Assembly (NCBI GenBank): GCA_027079305.1 | Contig: JALWVU010000055.1 | Coordinates: 124,001 to 188,000, forward strand | DNA: 64,000 nucleotides | From: Aquificaceae bacterium | Lineage (GTDB): Bacteria > Aquificota > Aquificia > Aquificales > Aquificaceae | Direction of reading: 5' to 3' | In this document: positions 52,584-60,914 of the stretch, one piece after another | How the letters are laid out: the number at the start of each line of letters is the position of its first letter | Position numbering within the stretch: position 1 is the stretch's first letter | Position numbers and translations under genes: made by a program | The notes under the pieces: model-generated | Told to the model about the DNA's origin: nothing | What the model saw: the letters and a program-made list of their open reading frames with translations, nothing else | The model's database searches: none

Positions 52584-53136
52584 GTATCCTGATCTCAAGA
52601 AATTCCGTATCACCCTTTTCGTCCTTTATCCTTACCCTGAAAATAAGGTCCTCCTCAAGTCCGAGTTCCCTCAGGGCTTCCCTGTGCGTGTAGTTTATCC
52701 AGATCAGAGAGTTGCTCGTGCAGGCTACCTCTAAGGGCTTGTTCCAGAAGTCTATCTCCTTAAGTTCGCTGTCCGAGAAACAGGGACATATCCTCAAAGG
52801 GAGCAGGTAAAATCCACCCCTTTTGGGCAGAAGCTTGGTCTCAACAGCCCAGGCATCGTCCCCGACCTTAATCAGCCCAGATATGTTCTTACTCTCATCT
52901 TCGTAGTAGACAAGGCCGTAGCAGGGAACAGCGTAAACGTATCTGAATATCCTGTGAAGACCCTGGGGGTCCAGGTTAGGGCCTGCCCTCTTTCCCTTTG
53001 GAGGGTTTAGAACCTCGAGGGTTATACGGTCTGCGTCCTTTATGTATACCAAAACGTCACCCTCCCTCACCTCTACCTTCCCAACTTCCAAGCTGAAAAC
53101 CGATCCCAAAAGGATAAGAAGTAAACTAATCCACAT
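52573..53136 (-). CDS. Secreted hypothetical protein
   Basis: A signal peptide (MWISLLLILLGSVFSLEVG) precedes about 170 residues of beta-rich sequence with a Cys pair (PLRICPCF) and other cysteines (PCYG, VACTS). It starts 11 bp inside the end of the larger secreted gene, so the two form an operon. No family is recognised. They may form a periplasmic or surface pair. Confidence 0.6.
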   Translation of the reverse strand: MWISLLLILLGSVFSLEVGKVEVREGDVLVYIKDADRITLEVLNPPKGKRAGPNLDPQGLHRIFRYVYAVPCYGLVYYEDESKNISGLIKVGDDAWAVETKLLPKRGGFYLLPLRICPCFSDSELKEIDFWNKPLEVACTSNSLIWINYTHREALRELGLEEDLIFRVRIKDEKGDTEFLEIRIPNS

Positions 53137-54751
53137 CTATCCTGAACACCTCCACACAGACCTTACGATGATCAGAGTAGATCACGTAGAACCTGTCCCT
53201 GTTAAAAACTACATCCCGAGGAGGCAAACCTTCACACTCTACTTTTCTGTAATCTACCATCCTGCCACTTTCCGCTTCCAGGACCACTATCCTGTCTTTG
53301 AGAACGAAGTTCCTGAAGACATGGTCCGGGTATGGAACCGCAGAGGTCCTTCCGAGAACCTTCCACGTTTCTAGCTCTCTCAGCTCAGCTTCAGTCTTGC
53401 TGTATAGACAGAAGACTGTTCCGGAGTGCACCCTTGCTCTGCATCCTTTGGGCATCTTTTTAAAACTCCCGTCCTTGAATAGAATAAAAACCTCATCCCC
53501 GTCGAAGAACACCTTTACATCCTCACCCCTCTGCCTATCTGAAAAACCACCGAAATCGAGAGGCTTAATTTTTAGGTCTTCGTCCACAAAGACACACCTT
53601 TCTCTGCAGAATACGAAGGCACCGTCCATAGGGTAGACCTCTGATCTTTCAGGCAGATCTATAGATTTCAGAACGTTGCCCTTTAAGTCCACCACGGAAG
53701 CCTTGCCCTTGTAATGCCTTTCAATAGCACACCCACCCTGCCAGGTCGGACTGATACATACACTGTAGGGAGGTAGGATAACTATGTATCCCTTTTCTCC
53801 TAAGGGAATGAAAAGGTAGCGTTGATATATGTTTTCTATTGTGTAGGAGAGAAGCCTCTCGAAGGATCCTGACTCAGGATCAAGTCTGTATAGGTGGCTC
53901 CTCATATCGTATGTTTCAAGGGTTATGTATAGCTTTCCATCTGAGAGGACGATGAGTCTGACATCTCCTTCAAGGTTCATCTGCGCCCTAAGGCTTAGAT
54001 TATCGTCCATAACTATCATCTTCTTGGTGGACGCTTCCCCAATCTGACACATGAGGATCACAAAACCTCTGAAGAAGCTTGCGGAGAAGCTCCCGGTAAC
54101 TGTGGCTACCTTTTTAATTAGCCTCTTTGCAGGCCTGAATGCAATCCTTTCCCCATTCTTTCTGAGATCGACCACCTTCCCGAGGATACACACGAACCTT
54201 TTGCCCCTCTTCTTCACTACGCGTCCTTCCCCGCTAACGAAGAGATTCCAGCCCTCTGCCCACGTCCAGTAGATATCTCCGCACGGAACCATACCTCTTG
54301 CCTTCGGATAAACCCAGTGCTTGGGGAAGGGATCCCTTACCTTGATTACCCTGCCCTCGTGGACTATCTCTACCCTTTTGTCCTTACCTATCCTCGCAAC
54401 AGCGGGGAGCTTTTCCAGAACCCTCTCCTCCATGGTTGTAAGGTCGAGTTCTAAAAACCTACCCCATCTGACCAAGAGTAGCCTGTTATCCTTCAGGTAA
54501 GTGGGATACCCTTCAAAGCAGGTGTTTTTCGAAAGCAGGCAGGTGTATACCCTGCCAAATTTGTAAGGATCAACCGATAACAGGGCTTTAAAGACGACAA
54601 CTTCGCCCTCTCTCGAAAGGAGTTTTACCTCGGGGAAGCCCTGCTCCGCGAGGAGCCTGTTCATGTCCTGTGGTGCGGAGCGGTTGGGCTTGGAGTGTGC
54701 AAGTAGGAGTATGCAGAGGAAGATCAGAACAGCTACACCTGTTGTGCGCAT
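53126..54751 (-). CDS. Secreted hypothetical protein, propeller-like
   Basis: The 541-residue protein has a signal peptide (MRTTGVAVLIFLCILLLAHS). It shows repeated strands and short turns (KDNRLLLVRWGRFLELDL, GKLYITLETYDMRSHLYRLDPESG, DGDEVFILFKDGSFKKM) like beta-propeller blades, plus many cysteines (about a dozen), unusual for this genome. I recognise no family. CATACT lies 5 nt before the ATG. Confidence 0.6.
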   Translation of the reverse strand: MRTTGVAVLIFLCILLLAHSKPNRSAPQDMNRLLAEQGFPEVKLLSREGEVVVFKALLSVDPYKFGRVYTCLLSKNTCFEGYPTYLKDNRLLLVRWGRFLELDLTTMEERVLEKLPAVARIGKDKRVEIVHEGRVIKVRDPFPKHWVYPKARGMVPCGDIYWTWAEGWNLFVSGEGRVVKKRGKRFVCILGKVVDLRKNGERIAFRPAKRLIKKVATVTGSFSASFFRGFVILMCQIGEASTKKMIVMDDNLSLRAQMNLEGDVRLIVLSDGKLYITLETYDMRSHLYRLDPESGSFERLLSYTIENIYQRYLFIPLGEKGYIVILPPYSVCISPTWQGGCAIERHYKGKASVVDLKGNVLKSIDLPERSEVYPMDGAFVFCRERCVFVDEDLKIKPLDFGGFSDRQRGEDVKVFFDGDEVFILFKDGSFKKMPKGCRARVHSGTVFCLYSKTEAELRELETWKVLGRTSAVPYPDHVFRNFVLKDRIVVLEAESGRMVDYRKVECEGLPPRDVVFNRDRFYVIYSDHRKVCVEVFRIDVD

Positions 54752-54794
54752 CGCATAGTATGATATAAACTCTCTATTTCAGAGGTGCAAGGCT

Positions 54795-55691
54795 TTGAAG
54801 ATAGGTGAGATTCTGAAGAAGGGGATCTTTTCGGTATCCTTTGAGTTCTTCCCCCCCAAAACGCCCGAGGGAGAGAGACAGCTCTTCGAGACCATTCGAG
54901 AGCTTAAGGATCTCAAACCCACCTTCGTCTCCGTGACTTACGGGGCGGGAGGCTCCACGAGGGACAGGACGAGGAACGTGGTAAAGAGGATCCACGAGGA
55001 GGTTGGCCTGACGGTGATGGCCCACCTCACCTGCATAGCCCACACGAGGGAAGAGCTCGTGGAGATACTCGAAGACTACAGGAGGATAGGGGTAGAAAAC
55101 ATACTCGCTCTCAGGGGAGACGTCCCGAGGGATCAGCCGGACTTCAGACCTCCCGAGGGAGCCTGCAGGTATGCGAGGGAGCTTGTGGAGCTCATAAGGG
55201 AAAACTTCAAGGACCACTTCTCGGTCGGTGTGGCGAGCTATCCGGAGGGGCATCCGGAGTCTCCCAACATGGAGTGGGAGATCAGGTTCTTTAAGGAGAA
55301 GGTTCAGGCAGGTGCGGACTTTTCCATAACCCAGATGTTCTTCGAAAACAGATACTACTACGAATTTGTTGAGCTATGTGAAAAGGCGGGGATAGATATC
55401 CCCATAATTCCTGGGATAATGCCGATCACCAACTTCAAACAGATAAAGAAGTTTGCCAGCATGTGCGGTGCCACCATACCCCAGTCTTTAATAGAGAGGA
55501 TGGAGCCGGTGGAGGATAAGCCCGAGGAAGTAGCCAAGGTAGGTGTGGAGTTCGCGGTAAGGCAGTGTGAGGATCTTCTCAGGAACGGAGTTCCGGGCCT
55601 TCACTTTTACACCCTGAACAAGTCCAGGGCAACCCTTGAGATCTACAGGGCCATAAAGGATCTGGTCCCGGTCAGGGACCTATATGCCTGA
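54795..55691 (+). CDS. metF: 5,10-methylenetetrahydrofolate reductase MetF
   Basis: The 298-residue FAD-dependent TIM-barrel starts at TTG with AGAGGTG before it. It has [13 protein letters not shown] (catalytic Glu), [13 protein letters not shown], and LALRGDVP, and [12 protein letters not shown] in the substrate region. It reduces methylene-THF to methyl-THF for methionine synthesis or C1 metabolism. The 3' end overlaps the CsbD-repeat gene by 20 bp. Confidence 0.94.
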   Translation: MKIGEILKKGIFSVSFEFFPPKTPEGERQLFETIRELKDLKPTFVSVTYGAGGSTRDRTRNVVKRIHEEVGLTVMAHLTCIAHTREELVEILEDYRRIGVENILALRGDVPRDQPDFRPPEGACRYARELVELIRENFKDHFSVGVASYPEGHPESPNMEWEIRFFKEKVQAGADFSITQMFFENRYYYEFVELCEKAGIDIPIIPGIMPITNFKQIKKFASMCGATIPQSLIERMEPVEDKPEEVAKVGVEFAVRQCEDLLRNGVPGLHFYTLNKSRATLEIYRAIKDLVPVRDLYA

Positions 55692-57099
55692 CAAAGGAGG
55701 GAACCTCCTCGCTTCTGAGCCAGCCCGCGTCCTCCAGTCTGTCGTCCACAAAGTTCTTGTCTTTTCCGAGTTTCTCAGCCAGATACTCCACGAAGCCCGC
55801 CCTGTTGCCCTTGAACTTCTCTATCTCCTCCTCGCTCACCTCGGGGAACCTTGAGATAACCCTTCTCTTAACCTCCTCCCAGGCCGCTTTGTTATCGTAG
55901 AGGAGGAACTTCTTGTCCCTGACGCCGGTCTTGGTGACGAGATCCTTGAGCCTCTGAACCACCTCGGGATCGTATGTGAGTATGGCCTCCGCCATAACAG
56001 GGTCGAGGGTGTAGTAAATTCCGAAGAGCTTACCCAACAGCCTCCTCTTGGTTCTTATGAAGAGGTTGAGCTTGTCCTTAACCTCCTCGAGCCTCTCGTA
56101 TAGAAGCTCCCAGTAGTTGAGCATCTCAAGCTCGAGACCTCCGAGATGTCTTATGTGGGCGGTCAGCTCGCTTATGCTGAAGCCCCTGAGCTCCTCACGG
56201 ATTTCCTCCTTCTGCTCCTTTTTAACCTCACGGTCTCCGTAATCCGCGTAGGCGTCCGTATGGACCGGGGGTATTATGTGGTAGCTCTCAGACTCCCACC
56301 CCGCCTTCCTGAGGATCTGCTCCGCACCGTGCTCGTCCAGGTTGTATCTCTCCATAAGGAGCTTCTTAAGTCCCTCCCTGTCTTTCCTGAATTTGTCCAG
56401 CTCCTCATCAGGTATGTCCACTTCCACGTAGACGAGCTTCTCCTCACTGTTATCTCCCTTAAGGATTATGTTCTTCCTTCCGTTTATGTTCCGCTTTATA
56501 AACTCCCAGTCTTCATCCGTCATGATGGGTTCCGGATGCCAGCGGGAGTCCATCTCACTCTCAAGCTCCAGGTAGGGAACGGTCTCATACCACGTAGCCT
56601 TGGTCAGCTTCTCCTCTATAAGCTCCTCCGGCTCCCCCAACCTGTCCCTGACATAATCTATAAACTCCTTCCTTCTGAACTTGAACCTGTCTATCTCGTC
56701 GAAGGTGAGCTGTGGGAAGAATATCTTTAGCTTGTATCTTATGTAGTCCCAGTTACCGAAGAGGTTCTGAGGTTCTAAAACCTCTTCAAAGTAGGGGTGC
56801 TTCTTCATGAAGTCGAAGTAGTAGGAGATATACTGCCTAACTCTCGGATCGGTGTTTATCAGAGCCTCCATGAACTTGGGATCGAACTCCCTTATCATGG
56901 AAAGGAGCCTTGCTATGTTCACCTTCTTTATGTTGTGAAGATGACAGAGCTCGACAGCGTAGCTTTTAGGTATTCTGTCGTTTATCTTGCAGTATTCGTT
57001 CATAACGTCCATCTCTCTCTTCAAAAGCTCCCTTAAGAGAACGAGCTTTTCGATCTTAGAAAGCTCTTCTTTCAGAACAAGTGTTTCAAACACCCCCAT
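55672..57099 (-). CDS. CsbD-repeat protein with ferritin-like helical segments
   Basis: The 475-residue soluble protein contains three CsbD-like repeats of the form W-x2-hK...hDphdphph...Gh...-[21 protein letters not shown] (about 116-169), WEFIKRN...[11 protein letters not shown] (about 197-267) and [20 protein letters not shown] (about 406-461). Helical segments between them ([15 protein letters not shown], and [20 protein letters not shown]) resemble ferritin-like helices. CsbD proteins are small stress proteins of unknown mechanism. AAAGGAGG precedes the ATG, so this gene has a normal ribosome site. Confidence 0.65.
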   Translation of the reverse strand: MGVFETLVLKEELSKIEKLVLLRELLKREMDVMNEYCKINDRIPKSYAVELCHLHNIKKVNIARLLSMIREFDPKFMEALINTDPRVRQYISYYFDFMKKHPYFEEVLEPQNLFGNWDYIRYKLKIFFPQLTFDEIDRFKFRRKEFIDYVRDRLGEPEELIEEKLTKATWYETVPYLELESEMDSRWHPEPIMTDEDWEFIKRNINGRKNIILKGDNSEEKLVYVEVDIPDEELDKFRKDREGLKKLLMERYNLDEHGAEQILRKAGWESESYHIIPPVHTDAYADYGDREVKKEQKEEIREELRGFSISELTAHIRHLGGLELEMLNYWELLYERLEEVKDKLNLFIRTKRRLLGKLFGIYYTLDPVMAEAILTYDPEVVQRLKDLVTKTGVRDKKFLLYDNKAAWEEVKRRVISRFPEVSEEEIEKFKGNRAGFVEYLAEKLGKDKNFVDDRLEDAGWLRSEEVPSFVRHIGP

Positions 57100-57164
57100 G
57101 GTCCTACCCTCCTTTGTATATTAAGATAGGCTCTCCAAAGGCTACCTACCTGATCTACGCCAGT

Positions 57165-57656
57165 TCAAGGAACCATCTCTTCCCTTATCTCTATCCTCCC
57201 GTGCTCCCTATCAACTGCCAGGACTATGTCTCCCACGAAGGGGATCATGGTTTTCTCATCTTCCAGAATGAGCATGTCGTAAACTCCGAAGTCCTCAACT
57301 CTCTTTACCTTTCCGAGCCTCCTACCTTTATCAGTCCAGACCTCCATCCCCACGAGCTCGTAAGCGTAGAACTCCTCCTCCCCCCTCTCGGGAAGCTCCT
57401 CCTCTGGAAGAAAGAGGTGGGCGCCCCTGAACTGCTCCACATCGCTCAGGGAGTCGTAGCCCTCGAGCTTCACCAGAAAGAAGTCCCCGTGTCCCCTGAC
57501 ACCTTCCACCCTGAAGGGAACGTATCCCCCTCCGCTTCTTTTGAAGTAAACTTTCCCGAGATTCTCAAAGACCTCCTCCGGAGCAAGGGGCAAAACCTTC
57601 AGCTCTCCCCTGACGCCGAAGGTGTCCACCACCTTACCTATCACCACGTAGTCCAT
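57165..57656 (-). CDS. rimM: Ribosome maturation factor RimM
   Basis: I chose the start at 57656, where the protein begins MDYVVIGKVVDTFGVRGELKVLPL as in the family; the open frame to 57959 is only shadow. The 163 residues comprise the RimM N-domain and the PRC-barrel (YAYELVGMEVWTDKGRRLGKV). RimM assists 30S maturation near S19. TrmD and rpsP are not next to it. TATAAG/GATAAT lies before the start. Confidence 0.93.
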   Translation of the reverse strand: MDYVVIGKVVDTFGVRGELKVLPLAPEEVFENLGKVYFKRSGGGYVPFRVEGVRGHGDFFLVKLEGYDSLSDVEQFRGAHLFLPEEELPERGEEEFYAYELVGMEVWTDKGRRLGKVKRVEDFGVYDMLILEDEKTMIPFVGDIVLAVDREHGRIEIREEMVP

Positions 57657-57678
57657 CTTCTTATAATTATCCTCCGTG
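57654..57678. promoter_or_regulatory. Compact divergent promoter (rimM / UDG)
   Basis: In a 19-bp gap, TATAAT (57662-57667) is 8 nt before the UDG GTG. On the other strand GATAAT (57671-57666) is 9 nt before the rimM ATG. The two hexamers overlap. Confidence 0.5.
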
Positions 57679-58368
57679 AAAGAGCTGGCGGATCTTAAGG
57701 AGGAGATAGTAAACTGCAGGAGGTGCCCCCGCCTTTCTGAATACATAAGGGAGGTGGCGAGGAGAAAGATAAAGAGGTTTTGTAAAGAGGAATACTGGGG
57801 CAGGCCCCTGCCAGGGTTCGGGGATCCGAGGGCTGAGCTTCTGATAGTGGGTCTCGCCCCCGCGGCCCACGGAGGGAACAGAACGGGGAGGATGTTCACG
57901 GGAGACAGCTCTGGAAACTGGCTCGCGAGGGCCCTATACGAGACGGGATTTGCCAACAAACCTGAGTCCGTTCACAGGAACGACGGCCTCGAGCTTAAAG
58001 GAGCATACATAACCGCGGTGGTCAGATGTGCCCCTCCCGAGAACAAGCCCACGAGGGAGGAGATGGAGAACTGCAATCCCTTCCTGGTCAGGGAGCTGGA
58101 GGTTCTGAAGGAGGTCAAGGTTGTCCTGTGTCTCGGGAGCATAGCTCTGAAGGGGACGATCATGGCCCTCAGAAGGCTGTATCCTGAGGCTGAACTCAAG
58201 GGACTCAGGTTCGGACACAATCTCCTATACAAGCCCGAAGGGCTTCCTTACACGCTTATAACCTCCTACCATCCCAGCAGGCAGAATACGCAGACGGGAA
58301 GGCTAAGATGGGAGGACTGGATCAGCGTCTTTGAGAGGGTAAGGTCCCTCCTCGAGGAGGGGAAGTAG
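57676..58368 (+). CDS. Family 5 uracil-DNA glycosylase (UdgB-like)
   Basis: The 230-residue protein has motif A GLAPAAHGGNRTGRMFTGD and motif HPSRQNTQTG, as in family 5 UDG (which lacks the catalytic Asp of family 4 at this place). CRRCPRL near residue 14 and a CFCKE-like stretch (RFCKEEYWG) plus RCAPPENKP and CNP supply cysteines for the [4Fe-4S] cluster. It removes uracil and deaminated bases, useful at high temperature. The start is GTG. The 3' end overlaps the HAD gene by 66 bp. Confidence 0.9.
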   Translation: MKELADLKEEIVNCRRCPRLSEYIREVARRKIKRFCKEEYWGRPLPGFGDPRAELLIVGLAPAAHGGNRTGRMFTGDSSGNWLARALYETGFANKPESVHRNDGLELKGAYITAVVRCAPPENKPTREEMENCNPFLVRELEVLKEVKVVLCLGSIALKGTIMALRRLYPEAELKGLRFGHNLLYKPEGLPYTLITSYHPSRQNTQTGRLRWEDWISVFERVRSLLEEGK

Positions 58369-58989
58369 CTCTTCCGTAGTCAGGCTTCTGATCGTTCTGA
58401 CGGAGGGATCCACGGATCTGAAGCTCTCTTCGGGGAAGCTCCTGAGTAGGGCTATAAAATCTATCCCGCTGGAGCGAGCCAGCTTAAGGTCGTTGGGGCT
58501 GTCCCCCACCATGAGGAAGCTTTCTCTGGGAAGGGATGTCGCCTCCTCGAGGAACCTCACGTGGGGCTCCCCCTTCTTGAACTCTTTACCGTCCCATCCG
58601 AGGACGAAGTGGGGTCTGACCTCCCATCCCTTTACGCTCTCCTCCACATACCTCTGAAGGTTGTTGGAGGATACTGCTATCAGGAAGCCCCTATCTCTCA
58701 GCTCCCTCAGAAGGGGCTCCACCTCGGGAAAGGGCTTCAACCTGTGGAGGACCTCCTCCTTCCAGCTTTCGAAGATCTCCGCGACCTTACTATTCCTTCT
58801 GTCCCCAGGGAAGAGGATCCCCAGCTGTTCCGCGAAGGGAAGGCCCGAGGTCTTGAGGTATAGCTTCTTCGCCTCCTCTTTACCAAGACCGTAGTGCTCG
58901 CTGATCAGCTCCCCAGCCTTCTGAGCGTATATTCCCATGCTGTCGACGAGGGTCCCGTCGAAGTCAAAGATGAGGAGCCTCTTTCTCAT
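58303..58989 (-). CDS. HAD-superfamily phosphatase
   Basis: The 228-residue protein has HAD motif I DFDGTLVDS, motif II SSN, Lys in FKKGEPH, and motif IV MVGDSPNDLKLA. The cap is helical (PGP/phosphatase type). It is the last gene of the inositol-phosphate cluster and starts inside the cytidylyltransferase gene (26-bp overlap). It could remove the terminal phosphate of di-myo-inositol-phosphate phosphate, but it could also be a phosphoglycolate phosphatase. Confidence 0.8.
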   Translation of the reverse strand: MRKRLLIFDFDGTLVDSMGIYAQKAGELISEHYGLGKEEAKKLYLKTSGLPFAEQLGILFPGDRRNSKVAEIFESWKEEVLHRLKPFPEVEPLLRELRDRGFLIAVSSNNLQRYVEESVKGWEVRPHFVLGWDGKEFKKGEPHVRFLEEATSLPRESFLMVGDSPNDLKLARSSGIDFIALLRSFPEESFRSVDPSVRTIRSLTTEELLPLLEEGPYPLKDADPVLPS

Positions 58990-59674
58990 ACCAGGTCCTC
59001 CTCAGGTCCGAGACCGTGTCCACCTCGTAGAACTTAACATCGTCTATCCAGACCACCTTGACCTCCCCCAATCTCGCCAGCTCGTTGAACACGTCCTCCA
59101 CCTTCCCCTCACCTTTCAATCTATTGAAGACCTCTTTTGCGGTCCTCCAGAACCTCTCCACCGAGTCCCCTCCCACGTAGGCGAGGCCTGTGTAGGCCCC
59201 CTCGTAGTCCTCGAGCTTTTTGTCCATGTATATCAGCTTCCCTCCGCTGACTCGCACCTTCATCTCGTCCTCGAGTATCTCCCGAGTTCTCCTCCTGTGG
59301 CAGGCCACCTGGACTCCCCCTCTGCCCTCGGGGAAGAACTCCCACACCTCCGCAGGGAATATGTGGTCCGCGTTCGCCACAACGAAGTCTCCCCTGAGCA
59401 GGTCCCTGGCGTTCAGGAGGGTGTAGAGGTTCCCAGGGAAGAGGTTCTTGATCTTGAGTATCTTCACCTCGGGGTATCTCTCTCCCACATACCTTTCCAG
59501 AAGCTCGTGCATGTATCCCGCCACCAGGATTATCTCCTCGCAGGCCTCCGAGAGGTAGGAGATGACGTGGTCTATTATCCTCTTCCCTCCCACCGGGAGG
59601 AGGGGTTTGGGTATGTATGAGGTTATGGGCCTGAGCCTGCTTCCCTTCCCTGCGGAGAGGATCACTCCCCTCAT
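58964..59674 (-). CDS. Sugar/inositol-phosphate nucleotidyltransferase
   Basis: The 236-residue protein has the NTP-transferase start LSAGKGSRLRPITSYIPKPLLPVGG and NADHIFP (metal-site Asp). The next gene is a CDP-alcohol transferase, so the pair matches the CTP:inositol-1-phosphate cytidylyltransferase/DIPP synthase pair that makes di-myo-inositol phosphate in hyperthermophiles. A glucose-1-phosphate or other substrate cannot be excluded from the motif alone. Confidence 0.7.
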   Translation of the reverse strand: MRGVILSAGKGSRLRPITSYIPKPLLPVGGKRIIDHVISYLSEACEEIILVAGYMHELLERYVGERYPEVKILKIKNLFPGNLYTLLNARDLLRGDFVVANADHIFPAEVWEFFPEGRGGVQVACHRRRTREILEDEMKVRVSGGKLIYMDKKLEDYEGAYTGLAYVGGDSVERFWRTAKEVFNRLKGEGKVEDVFNELARLGEVKVVWIDDVKFYEVDTVSDLRRTWYEKEAPHL

Positions 59675-59677
59675 CTC

Positions 59678-60235
59678 TCAGCTCCTCAGCGCATGGAAGA
59701 GCCTGTGCAGGGCGGAGAGGTTTGAGACGATCGCCAGCGTATATAAGGTAAAGCAGGGAGCGCTCAGGATCAAGCCCAGGAACATTATCAGGTTCCTCAC
59801 GTCCCTCGAGCCGAAGGTGGCTGTAGAGCTCTTGCCCTCCGCCTCCGCCTTGGCCCTTATGTAGGGAACGAGGGAGGAGCCTATCATGGCGAAGACTCCC
59901 GCCAGGAGACAGCTCTCCTCGTAGAGGAGCAGGGCGCCTATGAGCAGGAGGTCCGTATACCTGTCGAGGACCGCGTCCAGGATCGCTCCCTCCCTCGAGC
60001 TAATCCCCCTCTCCCTCGCCAGATCTCCGTCGAGGGAGTCCAAAAGGGCCCCCGCGTATACGAGGAGTCCACCTAAGGGGAGGAGTCCCTTTACTATCGC
60101 GAGGGGGGCCAGGATCCCCGAGAGGAGGAAGGAAAAGAGGGTTATCCTGTTTGGGGTTATCCACTCCACGTCCCTGAGCCTCTTGGCGAGGGGAACGGTG
60201 ATCTTTTTATTGAGCGTCTCCACCATACCTCTCAT
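59678..60235 (-). CDS. CDP-alcohol phosphatidyltransferase family protein
   Basis: The 185-residue membrane protein has the full family signature D-x2-DG-x2-AR-x8-G-x3-D-x3-D in LDSLDGDLARERGISSREGAILDAVLDRYTD, with about five helices. Next to a cytidylyltransferase it is a good candidate for DIPP synthase, joining CDP-inositol with inositol-phosphate. Phospholipid synthesis is the alternative. ATG 60226 is another start. It overlaps the GDPD gene by 29 bp. Confidence 0.78.
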   Translation of the reverse strand: MRGMVETLNKKITVPLAKRLRDVEWITPNRITLFSFLLSGILAPLAIVKGLLPLGGLLVYAGALLDSLDGDLARERGISSREGAILDAVLDRYTDLLLIGALLLYEESCLLAGVFAMIGSSLVPYIRAKAEAEGKSSTATFGSRDVRNLIMFLGLILSAPCFTLYTLAIVSNLSALHRLFHALRS

Positions 60236-60914
60236 CGATCATCCTCCTCACCAGGGGAGGGTCGTTGGTGCAGATACCGTAAAGGGGCAGTTCCAGAAGC
60301 CCCTCCAGAACCTCCTCCCTCTCCTCGTGCCAGCTTATCACCTCCACTCCCCTGTTTTTTAAATATTCTATCCACTCTCCGCTGAGGAGTCTGTCGGGGT
60401 AGGGATGGCGGGCCTCCCAGGCGGGAAGGAGGAACCGGGCGCCGATCTCCCTGCAGAGATCCAGAGCGCTCTCCGCGCTCACCACGCTCCCCAGCAAAAG
60501 GCAGGTCCTCACATCGGGGCTCAGCCTGTTGAACTCCTTCAGAAAGACCGCGTCGAAGGAGCCCACCATGAAGCGGTCCCTCTCCGCACCTTTTAGCTTT
60601 CGGGAGAGAACCTCCGTCAGCCTCCTGTCCTTTACCTCGAATAGGAAGCTCTTCCCTTCCTCTAAAAGCTCCAGGACCTCGTCGAGGGTCGGGTTTTCGG
60701 GGGCCCTGGCCTTGAGCTCCTTCAGGGTCTGCTCCGCTATGCGAACTCCTCCCAGGTAGTAGTCGTGGAAGATGAAGACCTCTCCCTCCCTCGTCATCTG
60801 GAGATCCACCTCGCACATGTCCGCCCCAGACTTGAACGCCTCTTTTATGGAGGTGAGGGTGTTGTCCCCGAACCTGGCGCTGTATCCCCTGTGGGCTATT
60901 ACGAGCGGTCTCAT
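60207..60914 (-). CDS. Glycerophosphodiester phosphodiesterase family protein
   Basis: I chose the ATG at 60914 from the ATGA overlap with the gene before; longer upstream frame is shadow. The 235 residues begin MRPLVIAHRGYSARFGDNTLTS with the catalytic HRG, then CEVDLQMTREGEVFIFHD with Glu/Asp metal ligands and second His. It hydrolyses glycerophosphodiesters. In this cluster it could recycle glycero-phospho-inositol-type solutes. Confidence 0.86.
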   Translation of the reverse strand: MRPLVIAHRGYSARFGDNTLTSIKEAFKSGADMCEVDLQMTREGEVFIFHDYYLGGVRIAEQTLKELKARAPENPTLDEVLELLEEGKSFLFEVKDRRLTEVLSRKLKGAERDRFMVGSFDAVFLKEFNRLSPDVRTCLLLGSVVSAESALDLCREIGARFLLPAWEARHPYPDRLLSGEWIEYLKNRGVEVISWHEEREEVLEGLLELPLYGICTNDPPLVRRMIDERYGGDAQ

